A stretch of 64,000 nt of DNA from Streptomyces europaeiscabiei (lineage in GTDB: Bacteria > Actinomycetota > Actinomycetes > Streptomycetales > Streptomycetaceae). A program made the position numbers and the translations under genes. Positions 49,836-58,621 of this stretch are shown here, piece by piece; position 1 is the first letter of the stretch, and every line of letters starts with the position of its first letter. The stretch covers positions 4,716,001 to 4,780,000 of the forward strand of contig NZ_CP107841.1 of the NCBI RefSeq assembly GCF_036346855.1. The letters run 5' to 3'. The notes under the pieces are model-generated. The model ran no database searches, was not told the origin of the DNA, and saw only the letters and a program-made list of their open reading frames with translations.

Positions 49836-50807
49836 GTGAGACACGTCATCGCCCTCGATGTGGGCGGCACCGGGATGAAGGCCGCACTGATCGGGGCGGG
49901 CGGCGAGCTGCTGCACCAGGCGCGGCTCGCCACCGAGCGCGAGCGCGGGCCGGACGCCGTCGTCGGGTCGATCCTCGACTTCGCCGCCGAGTTGCGCGCG
50001 TACGGCGAGCGGCGCTTCGACGTGCCCGCGGCCGCCGCCGGGGTCGCCGTGCCCGGCATCGTCGACTCCGGCCGGGGCGTCGCCGTCTACGCCGCCAACC
50101 TCGGCTGGCGCGACGTCCCGTTGCGCGCGCTCCTCGCCGAGCGCCTCGGCGGTGTCCCGGTCGCCCTCGGCCACGATGTGCGCACCGGCGGGCTCGCGGA
50201 GGGGCGCGTGGGCGCGGGCCGGGGCGCGGACCGCTTTCTCTTCGTGGCGCTCGGCACCGGGATCGCCGGCGCGATCGGCGTCGACGGCCGGGTGGAGGCG
50301 GGCGCCCACGGCTTCGCGGGCGAGATCGGCCACATCGTCGTACGGCCCGGTGGCATCCCGTGTCCCTGCGGGCAGCACGGCTGTCTGGAACGGTTCGCCT
50401 CCGCGGCGGCCGTCAGCCAGGCCTGGGCGGAGGCCTCTGGCGACCCCGGGGCCGACGCGGCGGACTGCGCCAAGGCCGTCGAGTCGGGCGACCCGCGCGC
50501 CGGCGCCGTCTGGCAGCACGCCGTCGACGCCCTCGCCGACGGACTCGTCACCGCCCTCACCCTGCTCGACCCCCGCACCCTCATCATCGGTGGCGGCCTG
50601 GCGGAAGCCGGTGAAACCCTGTTCACACCGCTGCGCACCGCCGTCGAACACCGGGTCACCTTCCAGAAGGTGCCCACCATCGTCCCGGCCGCCCTGGGAG
50701 ACACCGCGGGCTGCCTCGGCGCCGGCCTCATGGCCTGGGACCTCATCACCACCACGGACCCCACGGACCCCACGGACCCCACGGAACCTTCGGAGGTAAC
50801 CACCTGA
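49836..50807 (+). CDS. nagK: ROK-family N-acetylglucosamine kinase
   Basis: A 323-residue ROK kinase that would phosphorylate GlcNAc to GlcNAc-6-P. It has the phosphate loop ALDVGGTGMKAAL at the N-terminus, the EIGH motif and the zinc-site signature CPCGQHGC. GTG 49836 begins 27 bases after the last dre site. The stop overlaps the nagA start by one base (TGATG). The last 15 residues are a TDPTDPTDPTEP tail made by an ACGGACCCC repeat (50754-50783), which is probably a recent expansion. The enzyme name relies on the neighbouring nagA and DasR sites. Confidence 0.82.
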   Translation: MRHVIALDVGGTGMKAALIGAGGELLHQARLATERERGPDAVVGSILDFAAELRAYGERRFDVPAAAAGVAVPGIVDSGRGVAVYAANLGWRDVPLRALLAERLGGVPVALGHDVRTGGLAEGRVGAGRGADRFLFVALGTGIAGAIGVDGRVEAGAHGFAGEIGHIVVRPGGIPCPCGQHGCLERFASAAAVSQAWAEASGDPGADAADCAKAVESGDPRAGAVWQHAVDALADGLVTALTLLDPRTLIIGGGLAEAGETLFTPLRTAVEHRVTFQKVPTIVPAALGDTAGCLGAGLMAWDLITTTDPTDPTDPTEPSEVTT

Positions 50808-52117
50808 TGGCCCCCACCCTTTCCGGCACCGGGTCCGACAACAGCGCCCCGTCAAAGGCCGCGCGTCCTGACGCCGGTTCCGCCAGCGCCCTGAAAGGGG
50901 CGCGGAGCGACGCTGAACATGCGGCTACCGCCGCGTGGGCGCAACCAGCCCCCACACACCCGCAGTCGCCACCCAAGGCGCACCCTTACGTCCTCGAAGG
51001 CGCCAACGTCGTCCTCCCCACCGGCACAGTGAGAAACGGCCGACTCGTCATCAACGGCACCAGGATCGCCGCCGACGCCCCGGAGAACGCCCACACCATC
51101 GACGTCCGCGGCCACTGGCTGGTCCCCGGTTTCGTGGACATCCACAACCACGGCGGCGGCGGAGCCTCCTTCACCTCCGGCACCGTCGACGACGTACTCC
51201 ACGGCATCCGCACCCACCGCCTCCACGGCACCACCACCCTCGTCGCCTCCACGGTCACCGGCGACATGGACGGCCTCGCCCACCGTGCCGGCCTCCTCTC
51301 CGAACTCGCCGAGCAGGGCGACATCGCCGGCATCCACTTCGAGGGCCCGTTCATCTCCCCCTGCCGCAAGGGCGCCCACTCCGAGGAACTCCTCCGCGAC
51401 CCCGACCCGGCGGACGTCCGCAAGCTGATCGACGCGGCGCGCGGCCGGGCGGCCATGGTCACCCTGGCCACCGAACTCCCCGGCGGCCTCGACTCCGTAC
51501 GCCTCCTCGCCGAACACGGCGTCATCGCCGCGATCGGGCACACGGACGCGACGTACGAGCAGACGGTTCAGGCCATCGACGCGGGCGCGACCGTGGCGAC
51601 CCATCTGTTCAACGCGATGCCTCCGCTCGGCCACCGCGAGCCCGGCCCGATCGCCGCGCTCCTGGAGGACGAGCGGATCACCGTCGAGCTGATCAACGAC
51701 GGTACGCATCTGCACCCGGCCTCCCTCCAGCTGGCGTTCCGTCACGCGGGCGCCGACCGGGTCGCGTTCATCACCGACGCCATGGACGCGGCCGGCTTCG
51801 GCGACGGCCTCTACACGCTCGGCCCGCTGGCGGTCGAGGTCGTGGACGGCGTGGCCCGCCTGGTGGAGGGCGGTTCGATCGCGGGCTCGACCCTCACCCA
51901 GGACCGCGCCCTCAAGCGCGCCGTCACCGTCGACCGCCTCCCGGTCGAGGACGCCGTCGCCGCCCTCTCCGCCAACCCGGCGCGGCTCCTCGGCCTCTAC
52001 GACCGCGTCGGCTCCCTGGACCCGGGCAAGGACGCCGACCTCGTCCTCCTCGACGCGGACTTCGAGCTGAAGGGTGTGCTGCGGAAGGGCGAGTGGTTGA
52101 CATCCTCCCCTTCTTAA
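50807..52117 (+). CDS. nagA: N-acetylglucosamine-6-phosphate deacetylase
   Basis: A 436-residue amidohydrolase that deacetylates GlcNAc-6-P. The metal-site HNHGGGG is near residue 115, HLFNAMPPL follows near 268 and the catalytic Asp is in FITDAMDAAG. Two ends are odd. Residues 1-58 before YVLEGANVVLP are unrelated to the family and are encoded by a copy of the dispersed palindrome, even though ATG 50807 has an excellent GGAGGT site. The last six residues (LTSSPS) and the stop come from the right end of an IS200/IS605 relic that begins at 52097, so the native tail after GEW has been replaced. Core domains look intact. Confidence 0.9.
   Translation: MAPTLSGTGSDNSAPSKAARPDAGSASALKGARSDAEHAATAAWAQPAPTHPQSPPKAHPYVLEGANVVLPTGTVRNGRLVINGTRIAADAPENAHTIDVRGHWLVPGFVDIHNHGGGGASFTSGTVDDVLHGIRTHRLHGTTTLVASTVTGDMDGLAHRAGLLSELAEQGDIAGIHFEGPFISPCRKGAHSEELLRDPDPADVRKLIDAARGRAAMVTLATELPGGLDSVRLLAEHGVIAAIGHTDATYEQTVQAIDAGATVATHLFNAMPPLGHREPGPIAALLEDERITVELINDGTHLHPASLQLAFRHAGADRVAFITDAMDAAGFGDGLYTLGPLAVEVVDGVARLVEGGSIAGSTLTQDRALKRAVTVDRLPVEDAVAALSANPARLLGLYDRVGSLDPGKDADLVLLDADFELKGVLRKGEWLTSSPS
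50885..50965. repeat. Dispersed palindrome copy G inside nagA
   Basis: CCTGAAAGGGGCGCGGAGCG, ACGCTGAACATGCGGC and GCGCAACCAGCCCCCACAC match blocks of the repeat and are translated in frame as part of the NagA N-terminal extension. Confidence 0.7.
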
Positions 52118-52707
52118 AAGCGGGGGATTCCAACCCGTTGGGGTTGAGGTTCACGGACGTTCGGCCGCTGGTTGGGCGGTGTCGTCCCTCCGGCACCGGC
52201 TGTCCGCCGGGGGCGGGGGATCCCGCCCTGTCCTGCCGCGACGTTGATACTGGCGTTGGTGTCCGCGTTGCAGGTGAAGCCGCAGGAGGAACAGACGAAC
52301 TCGGCTTGGCTCTTGCGCGAGTTCTTGTCGATCCATCCGCAGGCACTGCACCGCAGACTCGTGTACGGGGCGGGAACGTCCTCGACCCGGCCGGGGGCCT
52401 TGTGCCCGGTGCGCTGCCGCAGCAGGCCCCAGCCCTGGGCGAGGATCGCCCGGTTCAGGCCGGACTTCTGCGCCACGTTGTGGCCGGGCCGCTCCACGGT
52501 TCCCTTCGCGGACCGGGTCATCGTCTTGATGTCCAGCTTCTCGAACCGGACAAGGTCATAGCAGCGGGCGAGCATGGTGCTGGTCTTCTCGCACCAGTCC
52601 TTGCGCCGGTTCGCCTCCCGCGCCTTGAGGCTGGCGGCCTTCGCGTACTCGTCGGTCTTGGCCTTGCTGCCCTTGGGGGGCGCGAGCAGCCCGCCGCTGC
52701 CCGGCAA
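52097..52707 (-). mobile_element. IS200/IS605-family relic between nagA and the PfkB gene
   Basis: The right end on the minus strand is a hairpin (GAATCCCCCGC to GGGGAGGAT) followed by TCAA, ending at 52097. Only the C-terminal half of tnpB remains, and no left end or tnpA is visible. The insertion separates nagA from the PfkB kinase gene, which are probably natural neighbours. Confidence 0.8.
52114..52707 (-). pseudogene. tnpB, 5'-truncated
   Basis: About 190 codons of the C-terminal half: KASLKAREANRRKDW-type helix, DLVRFEKLDIKTMTRSAKGT (the RuvC Glu region), CSACGW and CSSCGF zinc ribbon, and NADTNASINVAAGQ with the final RuvC aspartate. The first RuvC aspartate and the N-terminal wedge domains are missing. 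This lineage is distinct from the complete tnpB at 25.5 kb. It ends in the terminal hairpin of the element. Confidence 0.82.
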
Positions 52708-52799
52708 ACAAGGTGGACTGGCCTATGGGCTGATCCACAGGCGATCGATCCCCAACCGGCCTGCTCCGTCCGGTCGTTGGCATGTGGTGCGGAGTGCGA

Positions 52800-52828
52800 C
52801 GGTCGGCCCGGAGGGACTGGGCCGACCG
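52800..52828. terminator. Hairpin upstream of the PfkB gene
   Basis: CGGTCGGCCC and GGGCCGACCG form a perfect 10-base stem with a 9-base loop, 58 bases before the PfkB start. It could end transcripts from nagA or the relic, or act in the leader. Confidence 0.65.
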
Positions 52829-52885
52829 CCGCTCATTTGGCATGATCGAGCCTCCGCGCAGTCGAGACGCAAGGGGGTTGGTCCC

Positions 52886-53812
52886 GTGATCCTCACGGTC
52901 ACACTGAACACCGCTCTCGACATCACCTATCGCGTACGGGACCTGAGGCCCCACGCCACGCATCGGGTGACCGACGTGACCGAACGCCCCGGCGGCAAGG
53001 GCCTGAACGTGGCCCGCGTCCTCGCGGCGCTCGGCCACGAGGTGACGGTCACCGGCTTCGTCGGCGGCGCGACGGGCCGGGCTCTGCAGGATCAACTCAC
53101 GCACACACCGGGTGTGGTGGACGCGCTGGTCCCGGTGAAGGGCGCGACGCGCCGGACGGTCGCCGTGGCCGACGCGAGCGGTGACACGACTCAGCTCAAC
53201 GAACCGGGCCCGCTCATCGCACCCGCCGAGTGGTCCGCCTTCCAGGAGGCGTACGTCGATCTGCTGCGCTCCGCCTCGGTGGTGGCCCTGTGCGGCAGCC
53301 TGCCGCCGGGGGTACCGGTGGGCGCGTACGCGGGCCTGGTCCGTACCGCCCGCACGCTGTCCGTACCGGTCCTGCTGGACACCAGCGGCGAGCCGTTGCG
53401 ACGCGGGGTGGCGGCCCGCCCCGACCTGGTGAAGCCGAACGCCGACGAACTGACCGAACTCACCGGCTCCCACGAGCCGTCCCGCGCGACCCGGGACGCC
53501 CGGCGCCGCGGCGCCCAGGCCGTCGTGGCCTCCCTCGGTCCCGAAGGCGTCCTCGCCCACACCCCCGAAGGCGTCTGGCGCGCCACCCCGCCCCGCCGCT
53601 TCCGCGGCAACCCGACGGGAGCGGGCGATTCGGCGGTCGCGGGCCTGCTGTCCGGCCTGATCGACCGCCTCCCCTGGCCCGACCGCCTGGCCCGAGCCGT
53701 CGCCCTGTCGGCGGCGACCGTAATGACCCCGGTGGCGGGCGAGTTCGACCGTCAGGCGTACGAGGAACTGGTGGGGCAGGTGACGGTGACGGGGGAGGTT
53801 ACAGCGGCCTGA
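52886..53812 (+). CDS. PfkB-family hexose-phosphate kinase (1-phosphofructokinase-like)
   Basis: A 308-residue ribokinase-fold enzyme. MILTVTLNTALDITYRVRDL and ERPGGKGLNVARVLAALGHE are marks of the 1-phosphofructokinase/tagatose-6-phosphate kinase branch; GNPTGAGDSAVAG holds the catalytic Asp. GTG 52886 follows AAGGGGG by 9 bases. A role in phosphorylating tagatose-6-P or fructose-1-P is inferred; with nagA upstream it may extend amino-sugar use toward glycolysis. The upstream frame that reaches 52574 is not coding. Confidence 0.85.
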   Translation: MILTVTLNTALDITYRVRDLRPHATHRVTDVTERPGGKGLNVARVLAALGHEVTVTGFVGGATGRALQDQLTHTPGVVDALVPVKGATRRTVAVADASGDTTQLNEPGPLIAPAEWSAFQEAYVDLLRSASVVALCGSLPPGVPVGAYAGLVRTARTLSVPVLLDTSGEPLRRGVAARPDLVKPNADELTELTGSHEPSRATRDARRRGAQAVVASLGPEGVLAHTPEGVWRATPPRRFRGNPTGAGDSAVAGLLSGLIDRLPWPDRLARAVALSAATVMTPVAGEFDRQAYEELVGQVTVTGEVTAA

Positions 53813-53930
53813 CGACATCCTGATCGCGGCTGAAAGCCACTCTTGTGGCTAAATACTCCATTGCGTTTCGAACTGGCGTTTGAAATTGTCGTGATCAGCC
53901 AACCTCGATCAAGAAAGCGAAGAACTCGCT

Positions 53931-54260
53931 ATGAAGCTACGCCTGCTTGCGCTCGCCGGGGCCACTGTGATCGCCACCCTGCCACTCACCACCGCCCAGA
54001 CGGCATCCGCCGCGACGAAGTGCCCGAAGAATTACGTTTGTTCGTGGAAGAAGGCCAGCTTCAAGGGGACGAAGCACATCCATAACAATTCAAGCGGGTG
54101 CTCCCCGTTCAGCGGCCGATCGGTGTCCAACCAGACCGGCAAGCTCATCACTGTCTACACGGACGAGTCCTGCTACGGCGACAGCATCGACATCGAGACG
54201 GGCCACTACTCGTCGAAGACTCCGTGGCGTTTCAAGAGCGTGGCCGTCTGGGGCCAGTGA
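53931..54260 (+). CDS. Secreted peptidase inhibitor family I36-like protein
   Basis: A 109-residue secreted protein. The signal peptide MKLRLLALAGATVIATLPLT followed by AQTASA|A is clear. The mature part has paired cysteines (KCPKNYVCSW and GC...SCYGD) and a crystallin-like repeat seen in inhibitors of family I36 such as the Streptomyces metalloproteinase inhibitor. The target protease is unknown. The gene has unusually AT-rich upstream sequence for this genome (about 53830-53930), a possible sign of transfer or of a strong promoter. A terminator follows at 54310. Confidence 0.8.
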   Translation: MKLRLLALAGATVIATLPLTTAQTASAATKCPKNYVCSWKKASFKGTKHIHNNSSGCSPFSGRSVSNQTGKLITVYTDESCYGDSIDIETGHYSSKTPWRFKSVAVWGQ

Positions 54261-54309
54261 TGTTCTCCGGGCCATGACCCGGGGTAACGCCTTCACCACA
54301 GCTAGGGAC

Positions 54310-54337
54310 TTGAGGGCCATCAACTGGCGGCCCTCAA
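54310..54337 (+). terminator. Terminator of the I36 gene
   Basis: TTGAGGGCC and GGCCCTCAA form a perfect 9-base stem with a 10-base loop, 49 bases after the stop. Confidence 0.85.
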
Positions 54338-54384
54338 CTGTTTGCTTCTACGGGACTGTCACGGCACTACGAGCCCCGAGCCGC

Positions 54385-55359
54385 CTACTCCGGAGGCTTG
54401 AGGTACAGCTGATCGAGATTGGCATCACACTGATTGCCCTCGTTGCACTCGATCTTGATCTCGTTCGTTCCCTTGTTCAGGGTGACGAGGGACCAGGTGT
54501 TCTGCCAGCCCTTCGCGTAGTCGCCCTTGGGGGAGTTGGAGAAGTTCTTCAGGTTGAGCGGGCGGCTCTGGACGGTTCCATTCACCACGAGCGTCGCGTC
54601 AGCATCCACACCGGGGATGCCGTACTGCACGTACAGGCGGTATTGACCGGCCTCGGCGAGGTCTTCGATCTTCCATGTCACCGACGAACCGACCGAGTTG
54701 AAGTTCCCGACATAGAACCCGCCCTCCGACTTGGCGCCGGGGACGTCGGAGGCGATGGCCGCGTTGCCGCCGAGGAGGAGGGTCTTGGCCTCGGCCTTGG
54801 GGAGTTCGCCGGCTTTCGCCTTCTTCGACTTGCTGGCCGACGGGCTGGGGTCCTTGCTCTGCTCGGCGGTGGGGGTGGTGGAGGCGCCGGTGTTGTCGCC
54901 GGAGGTGTCCTTCGAGTTGTCGCTGAGCATGGCGACGCCGATCCCGATCACCACCGCGGCCACGACGGCGATCGCGCCGATGAGGAGACCCTTGGTGTTG
55001 GGGCCACGGCCCCGGCCGCCGCCCCCGCCGTTGCCGTGCCCGTGCTGGCGGGTCGTCGGGGCGCCGCCGGAGAAGCTCTCGGGGGCCTGGTAGTGCGTGT
55101 TCGGCTGGCCGGGGCCGCCCTGCTGCTGGCCGTACCCCTGCTGCGGGACCTGCCCGTACTGCGCGGTGGGGGCCTGCGGAGCCTGCTGGGTCTGCTGCCC
55201 GTACTGGCGTTCGCCGACCGGTCGCGCCCGGTTGACCGCGTTCGGGTAGCCGTAGCTCGCGCTGGGCGGCTGGGCTCCTCGGGCCTGCCCGTCCTCGTAG
55301 AGGTAGCCGAACGGGTCGTCGTCCTCGGGCGTGCTCGCGCCGTTGTTGCCGGGCGTCAT
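54385..55359 (-). CDS. Membrane-anchored carbohydrate-binding protein
   Basis: A 324-residue protein with a long glutamine/proline/glycine-rich cytoplasmic N-terminus, one transmembrane helix (GLLIGAIAVVAAVVIGIGVA, about residues 121-143), a Ser/Thr/Lys stalk and a C-terminal beta-sandwich of about 135 residues. The latter resembles a CBM6/35-type module (GNAAIASDVPGAKSEGGFYV, TWKIEDLAEAGQYRLYVQYG, GTNEIKIECNEGNQCDANLD). It likely displays the module outside the membrane to bind cell-wall or environmental glycans. No catalytic domain is seen. The C-terminal cysteine pair may form a disulfide. Confidence 0.78.
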   Translation of the reverse strand: MTPGNNGASTPEDDDPFGYLYEDGQARGAQPPSASYGYPNAVNRARPVGERQYGQQTQQAPQAPTAQYGQVPQQGYGQQQGGPGQPNTHYQAPESFSGGAPTTRQHGHGNGGGGGRGRGPNTKGLLIGAIAVVAAVVIGIGVAMLSDNSKDTSGDNTGASTTPTAEQSKDPSPSASKSKKAKAGELPKAEAKTLLLGGNAAIASDVPGAKSEGGFYVGNFNSVGSSVTWKIEDLAEAGQYRLYVQYGIPGVDADATLVVNGTVQSRPLNLKNFSNSPKGDYAKGWQNTWSLVTLNKGTNEIKIECNEGNQCDANLDQLYLKPPE

Positions 55360-55572
55360 CCCTAGGTCTCCTCAGCGGTGCGGTACATACACGTACGGGT
55401 GGCGGGTTATTGCGTGGGGGTGTAGGAGAGCGAGCCTACCCGCTCGCGGTGGCCCAAACGGGTGACTCGGACCTCATCGCCTCGCCGACCCACCACCCAC
55501 CAGGTACTTTCCAGCCGCCGCCCGGCGCTGACCTGGTCTTATCCCTACATGTCGCGGGTGTCACTCCGGCCG

Positions 55573-57336
55573 CTATCCGGCCCGCCTGTGCTGCCTGGGA
55601 CGTGATCGTTTCTCGACGTACATCCGCTCGTCAGCTGATTTCAACACCTCGTCCGCCGTCATTCCGCAGTGCGCCCATCCGATGCCGAAACTGGCGCCGA
55701 CGCGCATCGCGCGGCCGTCGACCCGAATCGGCTGGATGATCTCGTTACGGAGGCGTACGGCGAGGTCCTGGGCGTCCGCGCGGCCGAGGCCGTCGGCGAG
55801 GACGACGAACTCGTCGCCGCCGAGCCGGGCCACCGTGTCGCCGTCGCGCACACCCCGGCTGAGCCGCCGGGCCACCTCGATGAGGACGGCGTCGCCCGAG
55901 TTGTGCCCGAACCGGTCGTTGATCGACTTGAACCCGTCGAGGTCGCAGAAGAGCACCGCGAGCCCCTTGGCCCCGTCGTCCCGCTCGTCCTCGGGCGCGA
56001 CGGTGTGCACATGGTGGTCGAAGGCGTCGTACGGCCCGCCGGCCCTGTGGAAGTCGAAGGCGTGCCCGCTGTGTCCCGCGGCCTCGTACTCGTCGAACGA
56101 CGGGTGCGGCAGCCGCGCCGAATGCTCGGCGGCACCGTGCTCCCCGAACTCGCCGTGCCCGGCGCCGAACTCCCCTGGCACCCCGAACTGCCCGAAGGCC
56201 GCGTTCATCGAGTCGGCCGCCGCGCCGGCCGGGAGCGACTGGGGGCGCTGACAGAGACGGGAGGAGAGGCGCGAGCGCAGCTCCGCGGAGTTCGGCAGCC
56301 CGGTGAGCGCGTCGTGCGAGGCCCGGTGCGCGAGCTGCAGCTCGCGCCGCTTGCGCTCCTCGATGTCCTCGACGTGGGTGAGCAGGAAGCGGGGCCCGTC
56401 GGCGGCGTCCGCTACCACGCTGTTGCGCAGCGACACCCACACGTACGTCCCGTCGCGCCGCCCGAGCCGCAGCTCCGCGCGCCCGCCCTCGGCGGAGGTC
56501 CGCAGGAGGGTGCCTATGTCCTCGGGATGGACGAGATCGGAGAACGCATACCGCCGCATCGCCGAAGCCGGCCGCCCGAGCAGCCGGCACAGCGCGTCGT
56601 TGGTCCGCAGGATCCGGCCGTGCTGATCGCCGCCCATCTCGGCGATGGCCATGCCGGAGGGGGCGTACTCGAAGGCCTGCCGGAAGGATTCCTCACTGGC
56701 GCGCAGCGCCTGCTGCTCCCTTTCGAGCCTGACCAGTGCGCGCTGCATGTTGGCGCGCAGGCGAGCGTTGCTGATCGCGATGGCGGCCTGGAAGGCGTAC
56801 ATCTGGAGCGCTTCCCGCCCCCATGCACCCGGTCGGCGACCGTTTCGCGGCCGGTCCACGGACACGACGCCCAGCAGCTCGCCGCAGGAGGCGCCAGGGG
56901 CGCCCGGGGTGTACATCGGGGCGAAGAGCCGGTCGGACGGATGCCACTCGTCCTCGAACCGGGGGGCGGGACCGTCGGTGTACCACTGCGGTACGTCGTC
57001 CTCGTCGAGCACCCAGCCCTCGGTGTGCGGTATGAACCGCAGGTCGCCCCAGGCCTCGCCCATGTTCAGCCGGCGGTCCCAGGCGTCGCGGGAGCCGACG
57101 CGGCCGGTGATCAGGGCTTCGGCGGCGCTGTTCCCGGCGAGGGCGGCGACGACCAGGTCGCCGTCGGGGCGGACGAGGTTCACGCACGCCAGTTCGTAGC
57201 CCAGGCCGTTGACCACACCGTCGGCGACGGTCTGCAGCGTGTCGGCCAGGCTGCGCGCGGTGTTCATGTCCGCCATCACCTTGTGCAGCTGCCGCAGTGT
57301 CGTCAGACGGACGTAGGGCTCCGAATCGGTTTCCAT
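55573..57336 (-). CDS. cdgB: GAF-PAS-GGDEF diguanylate cyclase (CdgB-like)
   Basis: A 587-residue cytoplasmic signalling protein. An N-terminal GAF domain (about 20-195) is followed by a PAS/PAC pair (215-335) and a GGDEF domain. The active site GGDEF is at 506-510 and the inhibitory RxxD (R497-D500) lies five residues before it, so product feedback is expected. An insertion of about 85 residues rich in Gly, His and Phe (373-455) interrupts the GGDEF domain after its first helix. It makes cyclic di-GMP, which sequesters BldD and delays sporulation. A candidate BldD-type site lies upstream. Domain order matches CdgB (SCO4281) as I recall it. Confidence 0.85.
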   Translation of the reverse strand: METDSEPYVRLTTLRQLHKVMADMNTARSLADTLQTVADGVVNGLGYELACVNLVRPDGDLVVAALAGNSAAEALITGRVGSRDAWDRRLNMGEAWGDLRFIPHTEGWVLDEDDVPQWYTDGPAPRFEDEWHPSDRLFAPMYTPGAPGASCGELLGVVSVDRPRNGRRPGAWGREALQMYAFQAAIAISNARLRANMQRALVRLEREQQALRASEESFRQAFEYAPSGMAIAEMGGDQHGRILRTNDALCRLLGRPASAMRRYAFSDLVHPEDIGTLLRTSAEGGRAELRLGRRDGTYVWVSLRNSVVADAADGPRFLLTHVEDIEERKRRELQLAHRASHDALTGLPNSAELRSRLSSRLCQRPQSLPAGAAADSMNAAFGQFGVPGEFGAGHGEFGEHGAAEHSARLPHPSFDEYEAAGHSGHAFDFHRAGGPYDAFDHHVHTVAPEDERDDGAKGLAVLFCDLDGFKSINDRFGHNSGDAVLIEVARRLSRGVRDGDTVARLGGDEFVVLADGLGRADAQDLAVRLRNEIIQPIRVDGRAMRVGASFGIGWAHCGMTADEVLKSADERMYVEKRSRPRQHRRAG

Positions 57337-57777
57337 TCGCCCTCCCCCCGAGATCTCGTGGCAGCTCCAGGCTCCAGGTAACCTGCTTAACTCGCGGGCT
57401 TACTACCGCTTACAGTTCCCGCTTACAGCTTGCAGCTTCCCCGCCACTGAATCACAGCGCGAAGCCCACTCGGTACACAGGGTCAACAAAATATGGCTCC
57501 TGTGACTCAAGTCACAACAGAAGATGAGCAATTGAGTGGAGTTTATGCGTTTCCCACGTGCGCTTCCTGAACAGAATTCAGAACTCTGTGTAGGCACTGT
57601 GCGCGGGGCTGATCGGGGCTGATCAGGGCGGCCGAGCAGGGCCGAGTGGGACCGACTGGGACCGAGTGGGACTGAGCGCGGCCGGGCGGGTCGCCCTGGT
57701 ACTAGGTCGTAGGTCCGGGTGGCGGGTCGTGCCCTGGCCCGATGTGGCGGCCGGCCGCCGAGGATTAGCGTGCGGAC
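57337..57777. other. Intergenic region between cdgB and a flavin reductase gene
   Basis: A 441-base divergent gap. It includes an AT-rich patch with the palindrome at 57501-57516 and, at 57610-57690, a run of degenerate GGGACCGAGTGGGACTGAGC units. No gene is credible. Regulatory sites for both genes should lie here. Confidence 0.55.
57501..57516. promoter_or_regulatory. BldD-type palindrome upstream of cdgB
   Basis: TGTGACTCAAGTCACA has 7-base arms and a 2-base centre, 165 bases before the cdgB start. It fits the loose BldD pattern AGTGA-N-TCAC. cdgB is a reported BldD target in S. coelicolor. Confidence 0.55.
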
Positions 57778-58488
57778 GTGTCGAAGACCCCGCCCTCAGC
57801 CCCGCCGGTGCCACCGCGCACCGATCCTCCGGTTCCTCCCGCTCTTTCCGTTGCTCCGGTTCCTCCCGCTCTACCCGTTCCTGTCGCGCTTCCCATTCCT
57901 GTCGCAAATTCGTCGGCCGCCGCGCGGAGCACCCCGGCCACCCACGGTTCCCTGTCCGGCGGGCATGCTGAGGGGGTGAGTGAAGACGAGTTCCGAGCCG
58001 CGATGTCCCGACTGGCGGCCGGTGTGGTCCTGGTGACCGCGCACGAGGCGGCGCTGGATCAGGACGGGCCGCGCGGCGAGGACGTCGGCATGACGGCCAC
58101 CTCGTTCATGTCGGTGTCCCTCGACCCGCCCCTCGTCATGGTCAGCCTCCGCGAGGGTTCCCGCATGGACGACCTTCTCGACGAGCAGCCCCTGTGGGCC
58201 GTATCCGTCCTCTCCGACCACCAGCGCACCATCGCCGGCCGCTTCGCCATGAAGGGCCGCGTGAGCGACCGCCTCCTCTTCGACGACCTCTCGTACACCC
58301 GGGGCGAAATCACCGGCGCCCCCCTGATCGACGACGCCCTGGCGACCCTGGAATGCCGCACCGAACAACGGGTGACCGCCGGCGACCACACCCTCGTCAT
58401 CGGCAGGGTCCTGGCTTCGACGTCGCCGGGGTCCGGAGGCGGCCCTCTGGCCTATTTCCGGGGCCGTTACAGGCATTTGGCCCCGTAA
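57778..58488 (+). CDS. Flavin reductase family protein
   Basis: A flavin-reductase-like FMN-binding split-barrel protein. The domain begins around residue 67 (MSEDEFRAAMSRLAAGVVLV) and contains GMTATSFMSVSLDPPLVMVS, the family's flavin-binding stretch, and GDHTLVIGRV. The start is uncertain. GTG 57778 adds 66 residues of PVPPALPVPV-type sequence made by short repeats, while GTG 57976 gives a 170-residue protein of normal family length but has a GAGGGG that is too close. I report the long form and favour neither strongly. The enzyme supplies reduced flavin to a partner oxygenase not visible here. Confidence 0.75.
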   Translation: MSKTPPSAPPVPPRTDPPVPPALSVAPVPPALPVPVALPIPVANSSAAARSTPATHGSLSGGHAEGVSEDEFRAAMSRLAAGVVLVTAHEAALDQDGPRGEDVGMTATSFMSVSLDPPLVMVSLREGSRMDDLLDEQPLWAVSVLSDHQRTIAGRFAMKGRVSDRLLFDDLSYTRGEITGAPLIDDALATLECRTEQRVTAGDHTLVIGRVLASTSPGSGGGPLAYFRGRYRHLAP

Positions 58489-58621
58489 AGGCCGGCCCCG
58501 CCGGAAGCGTGGGAATTCGCGCGAGCGACCCGATCACGACACTCAGGCGCCTACCACCTACCGATCACCACTTGCCCTCACCCTTGCCCTTGCCGCCTAC
58601 GCAGGAGCGCCGACCCGGGCC

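Noticed and set aside
52556..53818. Long minus-strand frame spanning the PfkB gene and the tnpB remnant
   Set aside because: It is a shadow of the PfkB gene; the tnpB similarity in this area is in a different frame.
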